From the NCBI RefSeq assembly GCF_013403875.1, contig NZ_JACBNX010000023.1, positions 124,001 to 188,000 on the forward strand: a stretch of DNA of 64,000 nucleotides, given 5' to 3'. Positions 50,622 through 58,649 of the stretch are shown piece after piece. Each line of letters begins with the position of its first letter. The stretch's first letter is position 1. Origin of the DNA: Burkholderia guangdongensis (GTDB lineage: Bacteria; Pseudomonadota; Gammaproteobacteria; Burkholderiales; Burkholderiaceae). The translations under genes were made by a program, and so were the position numbers. The notes below the pieces were generated by a model, which was not told where the DNA came from, ran no database searches, and saw only the letters and a program-made list of their open reading frames with translations.

Positions 50622-52028
50622 ATGTCCGCTCAAATCGTTCAGGCACGCGATGAAACCGCTCCCGTCGACCGCGTGCCGACGCCGCCGATGCTGTTCATGC
50701 TCGGGCTGCAGCACGTGCTCGTGATGTACATCGGCGCGATCGCGGTGCCGATGATCATCGCGAGCGCGCTGAAACTGCCGAAGGAATCGATCGCTGTGCT
50801 GATCAACGCGGATCTGTTCACATGCGGGATCGCGACGATCCTGCAGTCGGGCGGCTTCTGGCGGTTCGGCGTGCGGATGCCGGTGATGCAGGGCGTCGCG
50901 TTCAGCGCGGTGCCGCCGATCCTCGTGATCGCGACGTCGCCGGGGCTCGGGCTGACCGCGGTGATCGGGGCGGTGATCGCGGGCGGCGTGCTGACGATGC
51001 TGCTGTCGCCGGTGTTCGGCCGGCTCGTGAGGTTCTTTCCGCCGATCGTCGGCGGCTCGATCGTGATGGTGGTCGGGCTGTCGCTGTTCCCGGTCGGCGT
51101 GAACTGGATCGGCGGCGGCAAGGGCGCGCCCGACTTCGGCGCGCCGCACAATCTCGCGCTCGCCGCGTTCGTGTTCGTGATGATCATCGCGATCAACCGC
51201 TGGCTGAAGGGCTTCTGGTCGAACGTGTCGGTGCTGCTCGCGCTCGCGATCGGGATGATCGTCGCGATCCCGTTCGGGATGGTCAACTTCCGCGGCGTCG
51301 CGCAGGCGCCGATGCTCGACATGATCAAGCCGTTCTACTTCGGGATGCCGGTGTTCGATCCGATCGCGGTCGGCACGATCGTCGTCGTGATGGTCATCAT
51401 CATGATCGAGTCGATGGGGCTGTTCATCGCGACCGGCGACGTCGTCGGCAAGACGCTGTCGGCGCGCGAGATGACGAACGGGCTGCGCGCGAACGGGCTC
51501 GCGAGCATCGTCGGCGGCATCTTCAATGGCTTCCCGTACACGATCTACAGCCAGAACATCGGCCTGCTCGTCGTCACCGGCGTGAAGAGCCGCTGGGTCG
51601 CGGTCGCGGCCGGCGTGATCCTGTGCCTGCTCGGGCTGCTGCCGAAGCTCGCGACGATCGTCGCGTCGGTGCCGCTGCCCGCGCTCGGCGGCGCCGCGCT
51701 GTTCATGTTCGGCGTCGTCACCGCGACCGGCGTGAAGACGCTCGCGCGTGTCGACTTCGAAAGCGGGCGGCGCAATCTGTACATCATCGCGTCGACGCTC
51801 GCGATCTCGCTGCTGCCGACGTTCGCGCCGGCGCTGTTCCAGAAACTGCCCGCGTGGATCCAGCCGATCCTGCACAGCAGCATCCTGCTCGCGTGCGTGA
51901 CGTCGGTCGGGCTGAACCTGCTGTTCAATGGCCTCGCGCGCAGCGATCCGCACGCGCAGCGCGACGTGGAGGCGGATGTGGACGTGGATACGGACGCGAG
52001 CCCGTCGATGGAGCTCGCGAAGCACTGA
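50622..52028 (+). CDS. NCS2 nucleobase:cation symporter
   Basis: A 468-residue membrane protein with 14 helices of the nucleobase-ascorbate transporter family. The signature SQNIGLLVVTGVKSR and GLQHVLVMYIGAIAVPMII at the N-terminus place it with xanthine/uric acid/uracil permeases. Pairing with an IorAB hydroxylase suggests uptake of a purine, pyrimidine or other N-heterocycle. AAGGAGACG lies 5 bases before the ATG. It is 123 bases after the hydroxylase and shares its direction. Confidence 0.88.
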   Translation: MSAQIVQARDETAPVDRVPTPPMLFMLGLQHVLVMYIGAIAVPMIIASALKLPKESIAVLINADLFTCGIATILQSGGFWRFGVRMPVMQGVAFSAVPPILVIATSPGLGLTAVIGAVIAGGVLTMLLSPVFGRLVRFFPPIVGGSIVMVVGLSLFPVGVNWIGGGKGAPDFGAPHNLALAAFVFVMIIAINRWLKGFWSNVSVLLALAIGMIVAIPFGMVNFRGVAQAPMLDMIKPFYFGMPVFDPIAVGTIVVVMVIIMIESMGLFIATGDVVGKTLSAREMTNGLRANGLASIVGGIFNGFPYTIYSQNIGLLVVTGVKSRWVAVAAGVILCLLGLLPKLATIVASVPLPALGGAALFMFGVVTATGVKTLARVDFESGRRNLYIIASTLAISLLPTFAPALFQKLPAWIQPILHSSILLACVTSVGLNLLFNGLARSDPHAQRDVEADVDVDTDASPSMELAKH

Positions 52029-52057
52029 TCGCACCGGCGCGCAACGCGTCAAATGAA

Positions 52058-52090
52058 AAGCGCGGAGGCGTCACCGGCCTCCGCGCTTCT
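52058..52090. terminator. Bidirectional terminator between NCS2 permease and quinone oxidoreductase
   Basis: A perfect 12-bp stem (52058-52069 with 52077-52088), 7-base loop, flanked by AAATGAAAA on the left and TCTAATT on the right. It suits the convergent genes on both sides, with a better T tract for the minus-strand transcript. Confidence 0.75.
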
Positions 52091-52109
52091 AATTGCCCCG
52101 ATGCGCGGC

Positions 52110-53090
52110 TCACGCCTCCGGATGCACGACAACCTTGCCCTTCACCTGCCGGTTCGCCATCCGCGCGATCGCGTCCGCCGCGCGCGCGAGCGGCACGCGC
52201 TCCGTGATCGCCGGCTTCACCTTCCCCGCCGCGAACCACTCGCCGAGCAGGCGCATGTTCTCCATGTGCTGCGCCGGGTCGCGCCGCATCGCGTCGCCCC
52301 AGAACACGCCGAGGATATCGCGCTCTTTCAGCAGCGCGAGGTTCAGCGCGATCTTCGGAATCTCGCCGGCCGCGAAGCCGACCACGAGGAAGCGCCCACG
52401 CCACGCGGTCGCGCGCAGCGCGCTTTCCGTGTACTTGCCGCCGACCGGGTCGTACACGACGTCCGCGCCGCGCCCGCCGGTCAGCTCGTCCACGCGGCGG
52501 CGCAGATCCTCGGTCGAATAATTGATCGTCTCGTCGGCGCCCGCTTCGCGGCACAGCGCGAGCTTGTCGTCGGTCGACGCCGCCGCGATCACGCGCGCGC
52601 CGATCGCCTTCGCGATCTCGATCGCCGCCAGCCCGACGCCGCCCGCCGCGCCCATCACGAGCAGCGTCTCGCCGGCCTTCAGCTTCGCGCGCTGCTCGAG
52701 CGCGTGCAGCGACGTGCCGTAGGTCAGCACGAACGCGGCGCCCGCGTCGTAGTCCATCCCGGCCGGCAGCGCGGTCAGCTTGTTCGCGTCAGCGAGGCAC
52801 TGCTGCGCGAACGCGCCGTGGCCCGTCGACGCGATCACCGCGTCGCCGACCTTCCAGCCGGTCACGCCGTCGCCAAGCGCGTCGATCACGCCGGCCAGCT
52901 CGGCGCCCGGCGAGAACGGCAGCGCGGGCTTCACCTGATACAGCCCCTGGACGATCAGCGCGTCCGGAAAATTCAGCGACGCGGCCTTCACGCGCACACG
53001 GACCTGGCCCGCGCCCGGCTCGGGCGACGGCACGTCGTCGAGCGTCAACTGGTCGATCGGCCCGAAGGCCGTGCAGAGCAGTGCTTTCAT
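52110..53090 (-). CDS. NADPH:quinone oxidoreductase-like protein (zinc-free MDR family)
   Basis: A 326-residue medium-chain dehydrogenase/reductase. The nucleotide site GAAGGVGLAAIEIAKAIGARVIAAAS (GxGxxG-like) is present; the structural and catalytic zinc cysteines are absent, as in quinone oxidoreductases. It may act on a quinone or an enoyl-CoA-like substrate. The start overlaps the ligase stop by 4 bases, so the two genes are coupled. Confidence 0.88.
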   Translation of the reverse strand: MKALLCTAFGPIDQLTLDDVPSPEPGAGQVRVRVKAASLNFPDALIVQGLYQVKPALPFSPGAELAGVIDALGDGVTGWKVGDAVIASTGHGAFAQQCLADANKLTALPAGMDYDAGAAFVLTYGTSLHALEQRAKLKAGETLLVMGAAGGVGLAAIEIAKAIGARVIAAASTDDKLALCREAGADETINYSTEDLRRRVDELTGGRGADVVYDPVGGKYTESALRATAWRGRFLVVGFAAGEIPKIALNLALLKERDILGVFWGDAMRRDPAQHMENMRLLGEWFAAGKVKPAITERVPLARAADAIARMANRQVKGKVVVHPEA

Positions 53091-54823
53091 GCTTTCGTGT
53101 CTCCTTGTGCGGCGGCCTTCGCCGCCTCCTGTTCCTGAAGTTCTCGCCACATGATCTTGCCGCTGCCCGACTTCGGCAGCGACGCGACGAACTCGACGAC
53201 GCGCGGCGCCTTGTACGCCGCCATCCGCTCGCGCGCCCACGCGACGATGTCGTCCTCGGTCACCGGATCCTGGTACTTCGGATTCCGGACGACCATCGCC
53301 TTCACCGTCTCGCCGCGATGCGCGTCGCGCGCGCCGATCACGCAGACTTCGAGAATCGCCGGATGGTGGTACATCATCGCCTCGACCTCGGCCGGCCAGA
53401 CCTTGTAGCCCGATGCGTTGATCATCCGCTTCAGCCGGTCGACCATGAAGAAGTAACCGTCCTCGTCCATCCGCGCGAGATCGCCGGTGCGCAGAAAGCG
53501 CTTGCCGTCGATCTCGACGAACGCGTCGCGCGTCGCGTCCGGCTTGCGCCAGTAGCCCTGCATCACCTGCGGGCCGCTCACGACGATCTCCCCCGGCTCG
53601 CCGCGCGGCACCGGCTCGAGCGTCACCGGATCGACGATCCGCGCATCGACGTCGAACACCGGAATGCCGAGGCATTGCGCCTTCGCGTGCTGCGGCGGAT
53701 TGATGTGCGTCGCGGCGATCGTCTCCGACATCCCGTAGCCTTCGACGAAATCGAGGGCGAACCTGTCCTTCAGCTTCTTCACGACCGCGTCCGGCATCGC
53801 CGCGCCGCCGCCGCTCAGCGAGCGCAGGCTCGACAGATCGTAGTCGCCGAGCTTCGGGTTCGACAGGAAATCGACGACCATCGTCGAAATCGACGTCCAG
53901 CTCGACACGCGGTAGCGCTGGATCGCCCAGGCGGCGACGTCGCGGTCCCAGCGCGGCAGCAGCACGACCGTCGACGCGCAATAAAGCGCGCCGTTCATCC
54001 CGCCCTGCATGCCGGTCACATGGAACAGCGGCAACACCGACAACTGGATCGAATCCTGGCTCGCACCGACCCACTGCGCGCTGCCGATCGCGGTGCACAT
54101 CACGCTGCGATGCGTGTGCATGCAGCCCTTCGGCTTGCCCGTCGTGCCCGATGTGTACGGCATCACGCACAGATCGTCGGGGCCGGCCGTCAGCGGGCCC
54201 GGTGCGAGATGCGCGGCGAGCACGTCGGCCCAGTGCGCGACGCCCGGGCCTTCCGCCTGACGCGGCGCGGTGATGAACTCGGGGAGCGCTATGTCGGGAC
54301 GCGTCGTCAGATAGTCGCTGTATGTCGCGACGATCACGTGCTCGATGCCGTCCGCTGTGCCGTCTGCTTTGCCGTCTGCTTTGCCGTCCGCTGTGCCGTT
54401 CGTTTTGCCGACGAGCGGCGCGATGCGCGGATACAGATCCTGCGCGACGATCGCCGTGCGCGCGCCGGCGTCCTCGACATAGTGGCGCAGCTCGTCCGTC
54501 ATGTTCATCGGATTGATCGGCACGACGACCGCGTTCGCGCGCAGGATCCCGTAGTACGCGATCATCCACTGCGGGCTGTTCTGCATGTCCAGCAGCACGC
54601 GGTCGCCCGCTTTCACGCCGCAGCGCTGCTGCAGATAGCCCGCGACGCGCTCGGCCTCGTCCTTGAACCGCGCGAACGTGACCGGCGTATCGTAGAACAC
54701 GATGAACGGCTTGTCCGGATAGCGCGTCGCCGCGACTTCCGCGTTGTAGAACAGGTTCGTTGCCGGCAGCGTCAGATGCGCGGGCAACCGCGCCGGCCAG
54801 AAAGGCGACCTGGCGAAATTCAT
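53087..54823 (-). CDS. Long-chain fatty acid / aromatic acid CoA ligase (AMP-forming)
   Basis: A 578-residue ANL-superfamily ligase. P-loop TSGTTGKPKG, EGYGMSETIAATHINP, FLRTGDLARMDEDGYFFMVDRLKRMINASGYKVWPAEVE and the catalytic lysine in SGSGKIMWREL are intact. It makes acyl-CoA from a carboxylic acid. A small insert of KADG/TADG repeats (about residues 143-158) is encoded by 12-base tandem repeats (about 54345-54410). GGAG precedes the chosen ATG; an in-frame Met 4 codons earlier is less well placed. Divergent from the IclR gene. Confidence 0.9.
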   Translation of the reverse strand: MNFARSPFWPARLPAHLTLPATNLFYNAEVAATRYPDKPFIVFYDTPVTFARFKDEAERVAGYLQQRCGVKAGDRVLLDMQNSPQWMIAYYGILRANAVVVPINPMNMTDELRHYVEDAGARTAIVAQDLYPRIAPLVGKTNGTADGKADGKADGTADGIEHVIVATYSDYLTTRPDIALPEFITAPRQAEGPGVAHWADVLAAHLAPGPLTAGPDDLCVMPYTSGTTGKPKGCMHTHRSVMCTAIGSAQWVGASQDSIQLSVLPLFHVTGMQGGMNGALYCASTVVLLPRWDRDVAAWAIQRYRVSSWTSISTMVVDFLSNPKLGDYDLSSLRSLSGGGAAMPDAVVKKLKDRFALDFVEGYGMSETIAATHINPPQHAKAQCLGIPVFDVDARIVDPVTLEPVPRGEPGEIVVSGPQVMQGYWRKPDATRDAFVEIDGKRFLRTGDLARMDEDGYFFMVDRLKRMINASGYKVWPAEVEAMMYHHPAILEVCVIGARDAHRGETVKAMVVRNPKYQDPVTEDDIVAWARERMAAYKAPRVVEFVASLPKSGSGKIMWRELQEQEAAKAAAQGDTKA

Positions 54824-54929
54824 GTTCGGCTCCATTCGTTGGTGGCGCGGCGGCGCGACACCGTTGGTAGAATCACCGCATCGGCTTTCCCGCGCCGCGT
54901 GCGGCGCGCGCCACCCGCACTCGACGCTC

Positions 54930-55748
54930 ATGGGCAATCCGAAGCGCAACACCCTCTCGCTGCTGCCGACTCCGATCGAAGATCATCCGCAGTTCGTCAC
55001 CGCGCTCGCGCGCGGCATGGCGGTGCTGCGCTGCTTCACGCGTGGCGAGCGCTACCTCGGCAATCAGGAGATCGCGCAACGCACGCACCTGCCGAAGCCG
55101 ACCGTGTCGCGCCTCACGTTCACGCTGATGCAGCTCGGCTATCTGCACTACTCGGTCGAATTCGAGAAGTACTCGCTCGGCGTCGGCGTGCTGAACCTCG
55201 GGCACGCGTTCCTGCAGAGCTACGCGGTCGTCGACGTCGCGCGCCCGTTCCTGCAGGCCTACGCGGAATACACGCAGGCCGCGGTGATGCTCGGCGAGTT
55301 CGACGGCAAGCAGATGATCCTGCTCGACATCTGTCAGGGCGATCCGCTGTTCCAGCTTCGGCTCGAGCCGGGCGCGCGCGTCGCGCACGGCTCGACCGCG
55401 CTCGGCCGCGCGCATCTCGCCGCGCTGCCGGCCGACCTGTTCGCGCGCTACCTCGACACGACCCGCGCCGGCTGCCCGCCCGACCAGTGGCCGGAAATCG
55501 AGGCCGGCATCGTCTCGGCGCGCGACGACTACGAACGCTACGGCTTCTGCCTATCGCTCGGCGACTGGGCGCCCGACATGTTCGCGGTCGGCGTGCCGAT
55601 GATCTCGGCGGACCGCTCGCGCATCCTCGCGTTCAACTGCAGCGGCCGCGTGTCGACGGTCACGCGCGAGCAACTGCTCGACGACTTCGGCCCGCGGCTC
55701 GTCGCGATGCGCGACCAGGTGCTCGATCGCGTCGGCGGCTCTTTCTGA
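54930..55748 (+). CDS. IclR-family transcriptional regulator
   Basis: A 272-residue IclR regulator: winged helix (LGNQEIAQRTHLPKPTVSRLTFTLMQLGYL, about residues 46-75) and effector domain with VAVGVPMIS-like FAVGVPMISADRSRI. TAGAAT just after TGG is a likely -10, about 55 bases upstream of its start (54869-54875). It lies between the ligase/oxidoreductase pair and the acyl-CoA dehydrogenase gene and probably controls that pathway through the AGTTTC-N7-GAAACT sites upstream of the dehydrogenase. Confidence 0.88.
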   Translation: MGNPKRNTLSLLPTPIEDHPQFVTALARGMAVLRCFTRGERYLGNQEIAQRTHLPKPTVSRLTFTLMQLGYLHYSVEFEKYSLGVGVLNLGHAFLQSYAVVDVARPFLQAYAEYTQAAVMLGEFDGKQMILLDICQGDPLFQLRLEPGARVAHGSTALGRAHLAALPADLFARYLDTTRAGCPPDQWPEIEAGIVSARDDYERYGFCLSLGDWAPDMFAVGVPMISADRSRILAFNCSGRVSTVTREQLLDDFGPRLVAMRDQVLDRVGGSF

Positions 55749-55764
55749 ATACGCCCTCGCACAC

Positions 55765-57627
55765 TCAGAACCACGCATCGCGCATGTCGAGCGTCGTCGC
55801 GTCGAGGCTCGCGAGCAGATCGAACTGCGCATCGACCTTCGGCAGCTCCCAGCGGAAGAAGAAGCCCGCGGCGGCCCGCTTGCCGTCGTAGAAATCGCCG
55901 GTGCGGCCGTGCGCGGCGAGCATCTGCTCGAGCCACAGCCACGCGACGACGACGTGCCCGAACGCCTCGAGATACACGCTCGCGTTCGCGAGCGTCACGC
56001 GCGGGTCGCCGGCCGACCACAGACGATGCGTGACGTCGCCGACCCGCGCCCAGCGCTGGGCGAGCGCATCGGCGGCCACGCGCGCGTCGCCGCCCGCGCG
56101 CACCGCACGCTCGATCGTCTCGACGATCCGCTCATCGAGCGCGCGCAGCGCCGCGCCGTCGTCCTGCACGACCTTGCGGCCAAGCAGATCCTGCGCCTGA
56201 ATCCCGTGCGTGCCTTCGTGAATCGGATTCAGCCGGTTGTCGCGGTAGAAGCGCTCGACCGGATAGTCGCGCGTATAGCCATACCCGCCGTGCACCTGGA
56301 TCGCGAGATCGTTCGCGACCAGACACCACTGCGACGGCCAGCTCTTCGCGATCGGCGTCAGGATGTCGAGCAGGCGCTGCGTCTGCGCGTGCGCGGCCGC
56401 GTCACCCGTCGTGCCGCCTGTCGTATCGCCGGTCGTGGTGCCGGTCGCTTGCAGATCGTCGACGAGCCGCGCGCAGTACAGGATCAGCCCGAGCCCGCCC
56501 TCGACGTACGCCTTTTGCGCGAGCAGCATCCGGCGCACGTCCGCGTGCTGGACGATCGGCACCTGCGGCGCCGCCGGGTCCTTGCCCGCGGGGCCGGCCG
56601 GCCGGCCCTGCGGCCGGTTGCGCGCGTACTCGAGCGCGTGCAGATAGCCGGTGTAGCCGAGCGCGACCGCGCCCGCGCCGACGCCGATCCGCGCCTCGTT
56701 CATCATATGGAACATGTAGGCAAGCCCATGACCCGGCTTGCCGATCAGATAGCCGATCGCGCCCGTGCGCCCCTGCGGACGATAACGCGTGCCTTCGCCG
56801 AAGTTCAGCAGGCAGTTCGTCGTGCCGCGATAACCCATCTTGTGATTGAGGCCCGCGAGCGCGACGTCGTTATGCTCGCCGAGCGCGCCGTCCTCGCCGA
56901 CCAGGTATTTCGGCACGATGAACAGCGAAATGCCGCGCGTGCCGGGCACCAGCCGGCCGTGCTCGTCCGGGATCTTCGCGAGCACCAGATGCACGATGTT
57001 CTCGGACAGCTCGTGCTCGCCGCCGGAGATCCACATCTTGTTGCCGGTCAACCGGTATTGCGCGCCGAGCGGCGTGTCGTGCTCATAGTCGGCGCGCGTC
57101 GTGATATCCGACAGCGACGAGCCCGCCTGCGGCTCGGACAGGCACATCGTGCCGAAGAAGCGCCCTTCGAGCTCGGGCTTCACGAATGCGTCGATCTGCG
57201 CAGGGCTGCCGTGCGCGGTCAGCAGGTTCGAGTTGGCGATCGTCAGGAACGGGTACGCGACCGACCCGACGTTCGCGGCCTGGAAGTAGGTGAACGCGGC
57301 CGCCTCGACGAGCTTCGGCAACTGCATGCCGCCGAGCGCCTCGTCGTGGCCGGCGGCGATCAGCCCCGCTTCGGCGAACGCCTTCAGCGCGGGCGCCACT
57401 TCCGGAATCATCGTCACGCGCTCGCCGTCGAAGTGCGGCTCCTCGCGATCGGCGCGCGCGGCATGCGGCGCGAACAGGTCCGCCGCGATCCGCTCGCTCG
57501 TGTCGAGCACCGCGTCGAACGTCTCGCGCGTGTGCTCCGCGAAGCGCGGCGCGCGCGCGAGCGATTCGGCGTCGAGCCATTCGTAGAGCAGGAATTCGAG
57601 ATCCCGGCGCGACATCAGCAGGCTCAT
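55765..57627 (-). CDS. Acyl-CoA dehydrogenase (long, with C-terminal extension)
   Basis: A 620-residue flavoenzyme, longer than the classical 380 residues and matching the AcdH/FadE-type proteins with a C-terminal extension (DUF-type) that form dimers. FFGTMCLSEPQAGSSLSDITTRA and YRLTGNKMWISGGEHELSENIVHLVLA are FAD-binding regions. The YTRDYPVERFYRDNRLNPIHEGTHGIQAQDLLGRK segment carries the likely catalytic glutamate. Near residue 400 a Thr/Gly repeat (TTGDTTGGTTGD) interrupts the fold. It oxidises an acyl-CoA to enoyl-CoA. Its start overlaps the stop of a 32-codon leader frame. Confidence 0.9.
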   Translation of the reverse strand: MSLLMSRRDLEFLLYEWLDAESLARAPRFAEHTRETFDAVLDTSERIAADLFAPHAARADREEPHFDGERVTMIPEVAPALKAFAEAGLIAAGHDEALGGMQLPKLVEAAAFTYFQAANVGSVAYPFLTIANSNLLTAHGSPAQIDAFVKPELEGRFFGTMCLSEPQAGSSLSDITTRADYEHDTPLGAQYRLTGNKMWISGGEHELSENIVHLVLAKIPDEHGRLVPGTRGISLFIVPKYLVGEDGALGEHNDVALAGLNHKMGYRGTTNCLLNFGEGTRYRPQGRTGAIGYLIGKPGHGLAYMFHMMNEARIGVGAGAVALGYTGYLHALEYARNRPQGRPAGPAGKDPAAPQVPIVQHADVRRMLLAQKAYVEGGLGLILYCARLVDDLQATGTTTGDTTGGTTGDAAAHAQTQRLLDILTPIAKSWPSQWCLVANDLAIQVHGGYGYTRDYPVERFYRDNRLNPIHEGTHGIQAQDLLGRKVVQDDGAALRALDERIVETIERAVRAGGDARVAADALAQRWARVGDVTHRLWSAGDPRVTLANASVYLEAFGHVVVAWLWLEQMLAAHGRTGDFYDGKRAAAGFFFRWELPKVDAQFDLLASLDATTLDMRDAWF

Positions 57628-57722
57628 CGCGTGCCCTCCCGTGTCGCGTCGCTGCCGCTCGTCCGTCCGGCGGGGCGCACATCCCGGGCGGGATGCGTGC
57701 GCTTGATCGCTGCGTGCTTCAT
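57624..57722 (-). CDS. Possible 32-residue leader peptide ahead of the acyl-CoA dehydrogenase
   Basis: Begins MKHAAIKRTHPARD and ends TREGTR. The start is preceded by GGAGACGAG at good spacing and the stop overlaps the dehydrogenase start by 4 bases (ATGA), so translation could be coupled. The peptide is basic and has no recognisable motif. It could be chance, since the region upstream is GC-rich. Confidence 0.4.
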   Translation of the reverse strand: MKHAAIKRTHPARDVRPAGRTSGSDATREGTR

Positions 57723-57749
57723 CGTCTCGTCTCCTGCTGTCGGCCGAAT

Positions 57750-57770
57750 AAGTTTCGCTTGGCGAAACTT
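57750..57770. promoter_or_regulatory. IclR-type operator 1 upstream of acyl-CoA dehydrogenase
   Basis: A perfect dyad with 9-base arms: AAGTTTCGC (57750-57758), three bases, GCGAAACTT (57762-57770). The core AGTTTC-N7-GAAACT also occurs at 57928-57946. Confidence 0.65.
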
Positions 57771-57927
57771 CAACCACGGTTCTGGATGACGGGAAAATTT
57801 AGCACTGTCGTTCGCAAATCGCAACACGAGACGATCCGGCGCGATAATTTTCGGCTTTGCGCGCCAATTCTCGCGATTCCCCCGGATCGTCATGCGTGTC
57901 GGATGGGGATCTCATGCACGCGCGGAG

Positions 57928-57946
57928 AGTTTCACTCTACGAAACT
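57928..57946. promoter_or_regulatory. IclR-type operator 2 upstream of acyl-CoA dehydrogenase
   Basis: AGTTTC (57928-57933), seven bases, GAAACT (57941-57946): same arms and spacing as the first site, about 177 bases away. It is close to the sco stop, so it serves the dehydrogenase, transcribed away from it. Confidence 0.6.
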
Positions 57947-57960
57947 ATCGGCGCGCAACG

Positions 57961-58584
57961 TCAACTTGCCGCGCCGAGCGTCCGGTAGTAGTGCATCAGA
58001 TCGTCGACGGTCGCGAAGCCGTCGATGCGCAGCCACGGCTTGCCCGGCGACGCGCGCAGCAGGATCACCGGGTTGTGGTCCATCTTGTCCTGCCGGTACA
58101 CGTTGAACGCCTTCTGCGCGGCGACGCTCGCGGCAACCGTTCCCGTGTAGTGCTGCCATTCCGGCCCCGCGCCGAATTTCGCCGCGTATTCGCGCAGCCG
58201 CGCGGGCGTGTCGTTCTCCGGATCGATCGAGATCGACACGATGTGCACCTTGTCGCGGTCCGGGCCGAGCTTCTGCTGCAGCGCGGACAGCGTCTGGCTG
58301 ATCACCGGGCAGATCGTCGTGCACGTCGTGTAGATGAACGTGAGCACGACCGGCCGGCCGTCGTCGAGCGCGTCCTTCAGCGCGACCGGCTGACCGTCGT
58401 CGCGCACGAGCGTGACGGCCGGCTCCGCGTACGCGACCGTCGACACCTGGATGCCGGACATCATCTGATGATTCATCATCATCATGTGATGCGCGTGAGG
58501 ATCGGCGTCCTCCTGCGCGGGCGCGAGCGGCGCGACGAGCGCGAGCGCGGCGAAGCACATCAAACGCTTCAGGATCGGGTTCAT
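57961..58584 (-). CDS. SCO1/SenC-family copper chaperone
   Basis: A 207-residue secreted or membrane-anchored thioredoxin-fold protein. The CuA-type motif is CTTICP (CxxxCP) in VVLTFIYTTCTTICPVISQTL, and the distal histidine is in DKMDHNPVILL. The N-terminus is a signal peptide (about 23 residues) followed by a Met/His-rich patch (HAHHMMMMNHQMM) that may bind copper. Sco proteins deliver copper to cytochrome oxidase. It is 65 bases downstream of the cytochrome c fusion gene. Confidence 0.88.
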   Translation of the reverse strand: MNPILKRLMCFAALALVAPLAPAQEDADPHAHHMMMMNHQMMSGIQVSTVAYAEPAVTLVRDDGQPVALKDALDDGRPVVLTFIYTTCTTICPVISQTLSALQQKLGPDRDKVHIVSISIDPENDTPARLREYAAKFGAGPEWQHYTGTVAASVAAQKAFNVYRQDKMDHNPVILLRASPGKPWLRIDGFATVDDLMHYYRTLGAAS

Positions 58585-58649
58585 GTCGGTCTCCCGTTGT
58601 GCGAGCCGCCCACGCGGCCCGCGTCACTGCATTGCATTGCACTGCTCGC

